Shown: piece after piece, positions 22,618-35,000 of the stretch | How positions within the stretch are numbered: the first letter of the stretch is position 1 | How the letters are laid out: every line of letters starts with the position of its first letter | NCBI GenBank assembly: GCA_002245135.1 | Contig: NGBS01000295.1 | Span: 124,001-188,000, forward strand | DNA from: Proteromonas lacertae | Taxonomy: Eukaryota; Sar; Bigyra; Opalinata; Proteromonadidae | DNA: 64,000 nt | Direction of reading: 5' to 3' | Program-made: the position numbers and the translations under genes | The notes under the pieces: model-generated | The model's input: only the letters and a program-made list of their open reading frames with translations | Told to the model about the DNA's origin: nothing | Databases searched by the model: none

Positions 22618-23325
22618 ATGAGTGATACAATAGCTCCAATATTTCAAGATATATCACAGAATATTATTAGGTATAATTATGATATTATGTACTATAGATT
22701 TTTAAATAATCATGAAGGTATTAAAAATGTACAATTTATTCAAAAGTTACCAATACCATTAATGAAAATTATTGATTGGGAGAATTTAAATGCTCCTTAC
22801 ACACTTCCAGAAGAATTGAAAGCTTTTTATTCAATTTCAAACGGATTCACTCTAAGGTGGCAAGTTTCATTTGGTCAAAAAGACTATAACTTAGGTAATA
22901 TGCATGTTGAATCATTAGAAGGATTAATACCAATTGAAATTGTCTCTCCATTCCCAAATTATGTTGGTGTATATGAAAATGAACATATAAGTCTAAAATC
23001 ACATCCAAAAGAAGTGAAGATATTTCAGTTAGATTCTTCATGTAATTGGGGTACTGTAGGATTAGTTTATATTGATACAACAACAGATCCACAAATATGG
23101 TTCCAAGACCTATCTCAAGAGTGGCATTATATAGCACCTAACTTTACAGATTATTTTAGGCTACTTGTAATACATTTGGGCATTCCTAGATGGCAATATG
23201 CATATACTCCTATTGGATTGGATCCTACCATCATACAGTGGTTTAGATTTATTAATCCAGAAAGACTTAATATTATTATGAATTATTGGAAATCAAAGAG
23301 AGATATTGATGATAATATGACGTAA
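22618..23325 (+). CDS. TPGS2: TPGS2-like tubulin polyglutamylase complex subunit (SMI1/KNR4 fold)
   Basis: The intron-free ORF encodes 235 residues with an SMI1/KNR4-type core: LPEELKAFYSISNGFTLRW (family LPEDLKNFYLMTDGF), an IFQLD...GTVGLVY strand pair, IWFQDLSQEWHYI, and the strongly diagnostic LLVIHLGIPRWQYAYTPIGLDP. The last matches the HLGLPQWQYAFT...GISP region of TPGS2. In animals this subunit belongs to the TTLL1 polyglutamylase complex that adds glutamates to tubulin in cilia and centrioles. Its presence suggests ciliated or centriolar microtubules in this organism. The start is the first ATG, 30 nt after the GGCTTG motif. The long disordered C-terminus of the human protein is missing. 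Confidence 0.8.
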   Translation: MSDTIAPIFQDISQNIIRYNYDIMYYRFLNNHEGIKNVQFIQKLPIPLMKIIDWENLNAPYTLPEELKAFYSISNGFTLRWQVSFGQKDYNLGNMHVESLEGLIPIEIVSPFPNYVGVYENEHISLKSHPKEVKIFQLDSSCNWGTVGLVYIDTTTDPQIWFQDLSQEWHYIAPNFTDYFRLLVIHLGIPRWQYAYTPIGLDPTIIQWFRFINPERLNIIMNYWKSKRDIDDNMT

Positions 23326-23469
23326 TTTAGTAAAATAAATAAAGATTAATATACAAAATATAGGTTATAGAATAAATAGTTTGTCTTTTTTAAGTTTCTT
23401 TATTGTTTAGTTTATCTAATATAATTTTAGTCTAATTAATATATTTTTTTCTCTATCATTTATTGTATT

Positions 23470-25028
23470 TTATTTTTCATTTACTTTGTACAATGTAGAA
23501 AACCATAAAATCTTTGTAAAATGAGCTAAACATTCAGATTTGGCTAAATTTCTTGGAGAATTAGTTGCTTTGAAATAGGCTATGCAATTATCCCATATAG
23601 TTTGCAAATCAGAATAAATATCACCAACAGAAGTATATATTTGTGATGAAAACTTATAAATAACATCTTCATAAAATACTGGTTCATTTATTAGTTGATA
23701 ATACTCATCATTATCAGGTGATTCTCTGTGTAATATTTGAAAATCACAAAGTGTAAATAATAAAAATATAATATCTTTACATGCTTCAAACAAAGGCGAA
23801 ACGTAATGATTCTGTAATTTTCTCAACATAAATGGGGGGTTTGAAAACATTTTCACACAATTTGGACATACCCATTTTCTATCAACATCATCATTATTCC
23901 TTAAGCAATTTTCATGATAAGACAAAGGACATGTGTCACATAGGAGTAGTCTACCACCATCAGTGCAAACAATACACTTAGAAATATGTTGATCAGATGC
24001 TAATGCTTCATACTCTCCGTTGGTAACATCATATCCATGAATTAATGCACTTTTACTAATTGGCATTCTTTTGAATCTATAGTGTCTGTTTCTTATTAAA
24101 TAATATATTCTATCATTGTTACTGGTTATATTATTATTATTAGCTGTTTCTATTAACTCCAAGTCTTCACTATTATTATTATTATTATTATTATCAGATG
24201 ATGATAATTCCATTTCATTATTCATTGATTTTATAGATTCATTTACTTTTGGTTTCTTTCTTGGATTTGCATTGTTCTTTATCTTTATTTCTAATACTTC
24301 ATTATCTTCATCATTATCATCATCATCAGAAGATGATGATGATGATGAATGTTTTATTATTGTATCTTCAGATAGTTTTCTTACTGATAAATGTCTAGGT
24401 TGAGATTTTGCTATACGATCTATTTAAATTATATATATATATATATATTATACAATGAGCTTTTCCTTCTTCTAATTTTGAATATTCTCCTGTAACAACT
24501 GTTTCCTCTGAATCTGACATTGGAGTAGTTATAGATGATAATAAACGAGGATCATTTGGGTTTAATGAACAATAATTACATTGACAAATATGCAAGCATG
24601 ATGGACATTTCTATATAATAATAATAATGTTTAAGTGTATATAGAAATACAGCAATATGAGGTAGATGAGATGTATTTTGAGGAATGTATTGTTTAAAAT
24701 GATTCAAACAGTATTGATGACTTGGTCTATAGAAAGGACAACATGAATAAACCTAAGGATGATATAAATATATTTATACTTCTCCTAATTTTTGACAAAC
24801 ATGACAACTAGATCTACAAATTCTCCTTATAGAAACATATGGTATTGAATTATATATTTGTCTATGTTTAGTTTGTTGGCAAAGAGAGGACTGATCAGTT
24901 ATACATTCCTCATCTTCATAAATGTTAGTACCCTATTTCTATTATCTCATATAGTCGCATACTATTCTCTCATAATTAAGGTTACCATCAATTGGGTTTG
25001 ATAAATCTGTCAGATCAATTACATCCAT
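23470..25028 (-). CDS. Chromatin reader: CDCA7-type zinc finger, PHD finger and bromodomain
   Basis: The start is MDVIDLTDLSNP (ATG complement 25026-25028). Exons 2-5 hold a four-CXXC zinc region (CHVCQK, CCPFY, CPSCLHICQCNYC), the zf-4CXXC_R1 type of CDCA7 proteins. An acidic linker with Ser/Asp runs follows. A PHD finger comes next (CIVC...GGRLLLCDTCPLSYHENCL...WVCPNC), then a helical segment of about 110 residues ending NCIAYFKATNSPRNLAKSE, which fits the ZA-to-C part of a bromodomain. The protein probably reads histone tails. The bromodomain Asn is seen in NCIAYF. Introns fit at about 24927-24961, 24754-24780, 24614-24654 and 24416-24450. The gene is divergent from a YEATS4-like gene with 57 nt between starts. 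Confidence 0.7.
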
Positions 25029-25046
25029 TGAAAAAACAAAAACAAT

Positions 25047-25060
25047 AAGCTTGGCTTGAC
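25047..25060. promoter_or_regulatory. AAGCTTGGCTTGAC motif in a 57-nt divergent promoter
   Basis: AAGCTTGGCTTGAC contains two overlapping GCTTG cores. It lies 19 nt from the minus-strand start (25028) and 26 nt from the plus-strand start (25086), in the only space available for both promoters. Confidence 0.4.
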
Positions 25061-25085
25061 TCCTTTTTTGAATTTTATTTTTTTC

Positions 25086-25849
25086 ATGGAAAGTACAACA
25101 CATAATAATCCAAATCCATCACCTACGTCTTTTACAAGACGTAAGGTTGGTGTTCCACCAGTATATTAATGTATTAATTTGCAGATCGTAAAACCCTTTA
25201 TATATGGTTCAATATCACAATATTTGAATAAAAGAGCAACAGATTCTAATACACATGAATGGACTGGTATTTTTTACTGTATTATATGTATTTTTTAGCT
25301 TATGTAAGAGGTGTTGATGGAGAAGATTTATCTTATTTCATTAAGCAAGTCCATTTCATTCTTCACAGTTCATTTGCAAACAATGATAGAGTAGTTGCAC
25401 AACATCCTTTCGAATTAAGTGCAACAGGATGGGGAGAATTTGAAATGAAGATACGAGTTGTATTTAGAGATCCAACAGAAAGGCCAGTGGAGTTTTCTCA
25501 TTTCTTAAGACTTTATCCTCCAGGTCCATTAAAAGCATTATCAGATCAGCCAGTTGTATCTGAATTTTATGATGAATTTATTTTTAATGAACCTACTGAA
25601 GGTTTTTATGAAATATTGACAAAGTCAAATGTTCAATATCCACCAATTTTATCACCATATGTCAAATTTTACACAAAGTTTTCCGAAGAAGCTCAATTGA
25701 ATCAATTAATGTCAATCAATAACTATGTTGAAGAACAAATTAAGTGTATATATGACTATCACCTATTATTTATAGTATTAAGAACAAAATTGTTGGAGGT
25801 GGATGAGCGAGAGAAAAGGATAAATGAAAATCATAATATTATTAAATAA
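25086..25849 (+). CDS. YEATS4/GAS41-like YEATS-domain protein
   Basis: After splicing, the protein reads RRKVGVPP then IVKPFIYGS, HEWT, AYVRGVDGEDLSYFIKQVHF, LHSSFANNDRVV, ELSATGWGEFEMKIRVVF, VVSEFYDEFIF. All are landmarks of the YEATS4 family (IVKPIVYGN, HQWTVYVKP, TETGWGEFEI, VVSEFYDEMIF). YEATS domains bind acylated lysines on histone H3; YEATS4 sits in the NuA4/SRCAP (SWR1) complexes. A C-terminal coiled coil (LLRTKLLEVDEREKRI) is as in the family. Introns fit at about 25162-25185, 25264-25297 and 25746-25777. Its divergent neighbour is another chromatin reader. Confidence 0.85.
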
Positions 25850-26071
25850 ATATATTATATATATTATTTTGTTGTTATGTGGAATAATTATCTTGATTCT
25901 TCTTATACAGTAAATTATGAGTATTATTAAACACTATTTCATTATTTATATAAAATAATGTAAGAATTATTCTACAATTAACATAACAAAAAAGCAAAAT
26001 TGCGAAATACAAAAAAATGTATAGTAGTATATATATATAAATACTATATAGTTAAACTATAAATCTATTTA

Positions 26072-29000
26072 CTAAAAATTACTATTAACTGTACTACTTG
26101 TCTTAGTAGGCTCTAATTTAAAAGTCTCAATTGGATCTAAGTGTGGAGGAGTTCTAGCTTCACACATATTATTGGCTGTTGTTGTATTTTTTCTATATTT
26201 TGTATAACTGGAAGAAACAGTTCTAGCAGAATCGTGAGGAGAATTTGCTCTTGAATACTTCGATGTTTGACTTGTATTGAAAATGTTTAGATGAGAATCC
26301 ATTCTTGTTGGAGATGTATTATTAGGGTTAAATGGATTAATACGACGAGATGAATGGGGAGTTTTTGATGTTACTACATAATTCACATCATTCTTTGATG
26401 ATTTAATGTCTTTATAACTCAACACTTTCATTGGTGAACTAGATGGAGCAAATTGATAAGTTGGTGTTGGAGAAGTTACTTTGCTTGATGCTGTTGCTGA
26501 TAACATATGAGCAAATGCACTTCCTATAATTTGTGTATTCTGCATAACAATTGTATCATGCGTTTCACAGTCATTTCCTTTTTCAAAATGATCTTGTGTT
26601 GGCATTGTATCTGATGAAGATCCTTCTCCTGATCCATTATTCTCGTAGAAATCGTAGAATTTTGGCACATATATAATTAAGGATTCTATTAATACACCAC
26701 CCAATATCACTATTTAATTATAAAATAAAAATGCATATGTAATACTTAACATCCTGAACCATACAACACCTCCAATACTATCTTTAAATAACGCAAAATC
26801 AAATGGTATTGTAACTGCTCCAATAAATAGAATTGTTCCAATTGATAAAGATAACATTATTGATTGATTGAATTCCTTTTGTATATCTCTTGATTCCCAC
26901 GATATTATAATCCCATATAATAGCATTATTACTATTATACTAATATCAACAATTCTATTCAAAAATATAACAAATCACAATAATATACTCAAATACCACA
27001 TTCGATTCACATTGGTATAAGTTTTTGTGTAATGTTAAATCTGGTGTTGTTGTATCTGTTATAACCACTTTTGTTGGAGCTGATATTTCCCAAATTATGT
27101 TGAATATGATATGCAAACCAACAATAACTAAAATAATTTGTGATAAAAATCTATTTGTTATGGTTCTCTATTCATGATAATTTATATATATATATATATA
27201 TATACCTTTTTCAATGCAGGATTTCTGAATAATGCTTTCAACCTCCAACACTTTGTAATTAACACTGCATATAGCAACACTATGCCATTTCCTATTCCCC
27301 ATACTCTAAATCTACATACCCATGCATTCTTTGGTACTGCTGTTATTGCAAATGTTGAAGCAATAATAATCCACAATGCAATCATAGCTACTATTAAGAA
27401 ATTTAATGAGGATCTTCTAACTGTTGGCTTATTTCTATTCATTACTAAAACTACAGCTACAATAATCAACATCAATGTCTCTATAATAGCAATAATAAGT
27501 GTTGTGGCTTTAAGAGATACAGAATTCTCATATATTTCATAATATGGACCGAAATTACACTCACCTCCAAAATCATATGGTTCTAAAAATGATACGTTTG
27601 ATGATGTAGGGAAAATCAACTGAGATTCTCCTGAATCTGACATTCTGTAGAGATATGTTGATCTTGCCATATAATTGTTTGATCTTAATATAGCTCTTCC
27701 TGATGGCAACATTACTGTTTTATTTTGTATTGTCATTAGTATATGTCTAATAGTATATCTACCTTTTTCTAAATATCTGTCACTTTGATACTGCATGACT
27801 GATATTGCTAATAGCATTGCAGAATAAACCAATTCTATTCCTTCATTTAAATTCTTTTTACCTATCAATTTATCAACATCTGGTTGAAATCCCATTGTAT
27901 CTGTCGATGATATATCAGACATAAAAGAACTTACAAGATAAACATTATCCAATGAAGTAATAGTTTCTTTATCTGTTGCATATACATCGACATTATAATA
28001 AATCTGTCTGAATTTGTAGGTGTTATATCCTTTTTTCCTAAATAAAGGATAGAAAAATTTCAATTCGTATGAAGATAAAGTGTTTATTATAAGCAATTGC
28101 TTCTGTATATAGTTATCTAAATAATCAGTCATATTCTTTACTGAAAATGATATATTATACTCATCATACATCAATGTAAAAATTGGTATTTTAACCTTAT
28201 AATCATTATGAATTACATTCATTACTATTTCTTTCTCAGCAATACCATAACTTGATTTTGAATGGATTAGCACATAGTAATCAAAATCACTTTCTTTAAA
28301 ATAACTCAACAGTATTTTAGTCTTTTGATATGTTGTGCTTGATAATGTTATTAACTGTTCGTTACATCTATTATCATTACTTTCACCAGTATAAAACAAT
28401 AATTTCTTCCATTTATCTAAATACACTAATACAGCATCTCTACATTTAGTTGAACTACAACCGATAAAACAAAATAAACCTTCATCAGTTTCTATACTTC
28501 TTTGAATATCATAATTTTTAAGATCTTCTAACCTATATATTGGATTAACAATATAATATTCTGGTAAGGTATATCTATAGTTAAATCTTTGGAAATACAA
28601 CTCAGTATACAATGTCAATAACCTTGGAGAAGATTCAGTTCTATTATCTGAACTATATATCAAAGGCATAGTAACAAAACCTCTTGAACCACCATCTGTC
28701 ACATCACATACATTATTTTGTACATCTGAATTAAGTGAATTGCTATGATGATCTGGTATTGAAATATCAGGAGAAACCATATCAGCTATAAATGTAGCCA
28801 TCATGATCAACTCTCACCATATACAAGTATCTTTCTAAATACAAATCAATATCTATCTTTATATATCCTCCATGTGTATATAGTGATATTCCACTTTCTT
28901 CTTTGAAGAAAAAATACTGTGATATAGAATTGTCAGAATACTGATATGCATATGATAATAATTGGACTATTATATAAGCTGTATCAACAACTGCACTTAG

Positions 29001-32000
29001 TGATAGAAAATCACCAAATAAATTATCCACTATTTTTGATATTACTTCAGTTTTTGAAGTTAGATGACTATACATATTTGATTTTAATTCAGTAAATGAC
29101 GGTGTAATTGTATATATTGGACTTTTTCCATAGTATTGATTCAATTTTGTTGTTGTTTCATCTAAATAATTTGCATATATAGTAATGTTTTCATTATCCA
29201 AATAATGATTCACATCTAAATCTTTTAGTACACTTTCCACACAATTCAAAAATGCAAAATAAATAATACATTTAGTATTTGCACATAACGACAAAACAGT
29301 TCGAAAATATCTTAAAATTTGACTTTCCACATCTACAATTTTTGTGCATGTTGGCAATTGGATAATTCTTTCCACTTTGTATCCATAAGATACTAATGAT
29401 GTTATCATATAATTAGTTAACTCAATAGAAAATTCTGCTTCATTATTTATTATAAATACCAATCCTTCAAAAGCAGCTGTGTGTAGAATAAACATCTGTT
29501 TCAATTGGTTAAATGATGGTCCAACTGATATAACATTTTCACTACAAATAAAACCAGATGATAATGATAGAAAGTAGAATATTACATCTGTTCTATTCGT
29601 TTCAGAAACTAAAGAAATGAAAATATTCTTTTCTTCCAATCTCAAACCACCAACAAATATTTTTATTTCATTCTCTTGTAGTAGTCTTCTTATCGTGTCA
29701 GTATATATTTGATCATTTGAATCAGTATTATATAACATTAATTGAAAGAAAGGAAAAGAAGGATCATTATCTTCATAATGATGTAGTAATCCAGACATTA
29801 TTTCAAAGATCATTCTTCCTTTTGCACCTCTTTTACCAGTGAATGGAAGAACTAAAGCAATTGGTATTGTTGGAGAATGGAACAATACATCTCCATTTTC
29901 TTTATCAACTGACCAATCACAAAAAACATTGTCATATTCATAATTAACTCCAGGATAATATGGACTTGGAGATAAATTATGCATTGCATTAATAATCATG
30001 TGATATTTCCCATCTTTGTTATAATACAAGAATAAATCATGTGTCATATGATGATTTGTATTGAAATGAATTCCTTCTTCTGTTTCAATTCGATCATTTG
30101 GGTAAAAAACAGTTTTATATATGGCATTTCTTAAATCATCAAAATTATAATCTGTTAGTGTCAACAATGCTCTCATATAAATATTTACGGAATAATACAA
30201 ATATAGCATATCAGCATTTACGAAAATAGAATATGGAATTCTATTCTCTACTTTTTCTGAAAATATTTTAAAATTAACTGAAGATGAATTGTAGCTTCTT
30301 ACAAATGAAAATTCTTTAAAATGAGTTTTTGACATATCATTTGTATTATCAACTCTCATATCAAAATAATATAAGAGAAACTTCTTTTTAATCTTATCAA
30401 ATGCATCGTAATATTCTTCTAAATCGTCAAAATGTAAATCAACTAATATATTCACAACAGAATAGCTTTTATATTCTTCAGCATCATTTTCAGCATATTT
30501 TGTATAATTCTCGCCTCTATGACATGCTATAAGCTTGATATTAAAAAATCTCTTCTTTAACACTCTATAGAATGCTTGTACTTCAGGTCCATTTGTTTGA
30601 GTGTATAGTATATAATAAGAATCTTTCAGAGGATTATGATTAAGATTAAATGTCGATGTAAACATTCGATAAGCCATATGAGAATAAATACCAGCATAAA
30701 AAACATTATGATGACATGCTTCACCTGATGATGGTGAAACAAAAAATATTAATTTCTCTTTCTTTTCACATAATTCTAATATTTTAAATCTTTGATCATA
30801 TAATGAAACATAATCACCTGCAAAGAATACAGCAAATGTATTCTCAACATCCATTGCATCCTCTATCTCTTTTGAACTGTTTAATGCAAAGAAGTTAAAC
30901 TCTCTTGTTCCTATTTTATAAGTCGATTTTGGAAAGACTATTGAAATAAATAAATAATATATATATATATATATACATTCTTCATTTAGTTCATTAACTG
31001 TCATATCCAATATATCTATAATATTTGGTGTATTATTATAAATCAACAAAACATTAAGTAATATATATTCATGTTTTTCTACACTTTTCCCATCGAAATA
31101 ACACATATAACCAGGTTCATGATACATATTAAATATTTCAGGCATAATATATTCATTATAATTAGTTACAATTTCAAAATTATACTGAGATTTCATATAA
31201 GCCATTTGGAATATCCAAGTGGGAGAATTCTGTTTTGTATATTTCAATCCATCCATCACTTTAATATCGTCTTTCATTGTTCTATTATACAACTGTTTTG
31301 GAGTAGCTATTTTATTGGTTTCTTTATATATCATTTGTATTTGATATAAAAACAAAGTAATTGTACCATAGGCTATAATTTCTCTCAGCGAAAGTCTATC
31401 AATAGCTCCATATTGAGCTAACATTTTGTATAGTGAAAATGTCTTATCATCAGTCATAACAGAATGACCTAGAAAGTAAAACTTTGAGGCAGAAACTAAT
31501 ATTTTCTTTGCATCATCAAAAAATGGAGAAAAAATAGGATAAGTATCAAAATTCCAATTCTTTTCATCCAACATATTCAATATTTGAACAAATAAATCAT
31601 TTGGACATAAGAATATCAATACTCTACGTTTTTTATTTGAATTGAAATACTTCTCCAAATAAACATAATCCACTGAAGTTTTTAAACTAGATACATTATA
31701 TATATAATTACTTTCTAAGATTGAAACTAACACATTCTTATAAGATACATATGGTTCAAATGTATTATAAAAGATATGATAATCTATATAACCTTTATTT
31801 AAGAAAAAGTTTATGGGAGTAGAAAATAATTGATTTGGCAAACCTCCTCCTATAACAACATTATCAAAACAACTACTTCCAACAAAATGACCTTCATAAT
31901 ATAGACATCTTATCATGACCAATTAATTCTACTATTCTATTTAGTTCTAAAGTAGAATTTCCTGCGAATATATAATCACAATGATAGTTATATAATGCAG

Positions 32001-35000
32001 TATCAATACAATATTCATAATTAGATTTACAGTCATATCACATGATACAATATTCTGATATTAGAATTTGAATTCTCATTAAAATAATCAAACAGTGACA
32101 TTTCAGCAACTCCTACATAATAATCATGTGATGCTCCAACACTTGAAAATGAATGTAATAATAATACTTCTACAATTTCAACATCTAAATTCCATATAGC
32201 CTGTGTTTCATAAGAGATTGTCATTGTAAATGGTTGAATTGATTTATATAACAAATGTAATGACATGTCCTTAGAAAGAGAACCACAATAAAGAATATAT
32301 ATATTTTGTGTCATAAAGTTATTTCTATCTATTGACTGTAATCCTGTAGCTGTCTCAACCTTTAAGCTTTTTATAGTACTTACTATATCAGATTTAACAA
32401 ATGAATTGGCTTTCTTTAAACCTTCAACAAAGAATAACGCAGAATTATAAATATTAATTGAATATTGAAATAACTGATTATTTGTGGTATTAAAATACTG
32501 TTTCATATTATTCGACAGCATTTTAAAAACTGAAGTATTTAAATTCGAATGTGATACTGTAAAAAAGAATAGATTGCCAGTGAAATGAATTTCTTCATCT
32601 GTTTCAATAATATGCTCATCGTAATGTCCAAAATGTATAATATTCCAATTTCGATAATTTAATTTCTTCAGACTTCTTAAATAATTATATAAATATTCAT
32701 CATTTAACAGCGAAATTACTGTACCATTAAAATACACAAAATGATTTAACATTATTCGATTAACATTATCCAAATCACTATCTTTTTTTATTCTAAAAAT
32801 CTGATATACAATATATCCATATTCTTTAAGTTGATCCATAAACATTAAAGCTGTTTCTTTAACATATGGCTGATCACCAATCAATATATAAACAGGAGAA
32901 TAACAATTATGAATAATCCATCTACAACAGAACGGAATTAAAGCTTTCATATAAACATCAAATGTAAATTGATTATCCAAATCAACACTACTTTCATACA
33001 CTGTTCCAATATTCATCGCAATAACATCTTCAAATTGAGGTAATCTTGCTGAATTACATGTATAGCCGAATATGAAATGAAGTCCCTTTTCTTTTATTGA
33101 TCTTTTCTATCTTCTCCCATTCATTCTTGAGTTTCTTCTTCAGATATTGGGAATAGAATTGTATCAAGGTATGTATTATTCACCAATATTCCTCTATTAT
33201 ATTCTTGAATTGGTAATAAAAACATAGAAATTAGTAGTGATTGATAAGTACCAATCGTTTTTGAACAATAAATATATCCAATTTCATATATCCTTTCTTC
33301 TTTTTCTTTTATTTCTTCTTCTTCACCATCATCATCAATACCAGAACATCCAGTATAATATCCATGTGCAATTAAATTACTTGCATTATATGGACCTTTC
33401 AATTCAACTTTAGTTACTGTATTACCATCATTTTCTAATTTCAATAAATAATTTCTATAAGATAACAATCTCTGTCTCAACAAAATACTTTCACCATGAG
33501 GTAATTGAAAAGTATGCTTATCATCAAATAATGGTAATATACTGGAAGGTAGATATGAAAATACCTGTTTTGTAGTAAGATCTAATATCCTTATTGCTAC
33601 AAATAACAGTTCATGTCTTGCTAGATCAAAATCACCTTCTCCTAGCATTCCTTCTATCCACATCATAAAATTTCTATTTTCATAACTATTAGCTGCTTGA
33701 GAATAATGAGTTGTAGCATAAACATTTGGTAAAGATTTTATGTTTTTCAAAGTATTAACATCTGTTAAAAGGAATATATGTTTCTCTAACGCAGTCATTA
33801 CCTCTCTTCCAACATTAAACAGTTTTACCTCATCTGAATTCAATGAGATTAACACCAATCCTCCATTTGGCATATTTGTCAAAACATGATTTAATAATGC
33901 ATATGTATAAGTCTCCTCAGATAAAAGAACATTTCTCATATCTAAAAAACTCTTCACTGATACACCAATAAATTGTAAATTTCTCACACAATAGTCTTTA
34001 ATTGAAACACTAAATCGATTATCACTATTATAAACAACTATTAAATCATTCATATTTTGAGTATTCCAATAACTAATACTTGGATCTACTATCTGATATA
34101 TATTTGGACCAACTGTTACTCTAACAAAAATATAAAAATACATTTAAAAATACATATTTGAAAAACATTGTTTTTCATCATGGTTGAGTCTTATATTCCA
34201 CAACAACATATCATTTTTCATTAACTTGTTATTAAACTCTTTCTTTAAATCCAAATTGATAATCAAATGCAAATATATGAGTGACATTAGATTCTATCAT
34301 ATCATCAATGAGTGATTCTAAGTTGACATTTCCATCAAATACATATTCTGCGATAACTTCATTTTCACCTAAAATATCATAGCTCTTATAATATAACATT
34401 ACTGCTGTTTCATAGAACAACAGAAAGTTATGTGATGGATATGGTTCTGTATATTTCTGAACTGCAATCTTATGTTTTCTTACAGCTGCTAGTATATTTT
34501 CTTCAGTACAATCACATCTGACTTCAGCAAATGGAATTTTTACTTGTGGAAATGGTAATGGCTCAGAAATAACATTAACTACTTCTCTTCCATTATATTT
34601 ACTAATGAACCAATTCTTTGAGATGAAATTATTCTTTCCTATATATGAAATGCCATCAATGAATGATCGAAATGTTGTTGAATACAAAACACTATACATT
34701 TGTTCATTATCTAAAGTAGAAAGTTGAGACAGAGTAACTCTCTTAAATACAATAGAGTTAAAGAAATTTGTCAATGTTGATACTTCTGAATAAGTTAGAC
34801 GATTATAATATATTCCCATTTCTCTTATAAAAGTGGTAAAATCAGATACTGGTTTAACATTATCAAAATATGGATATGTTCCCATAAACACTGCATTTTT
34901 ATACAACAATGGATCTAATGACATATTATCAAAACGATAGTCATTCAATGTTGTTACAGAATAACCATTCAAATTCTTTGATCTAATCAATTTTAATATA

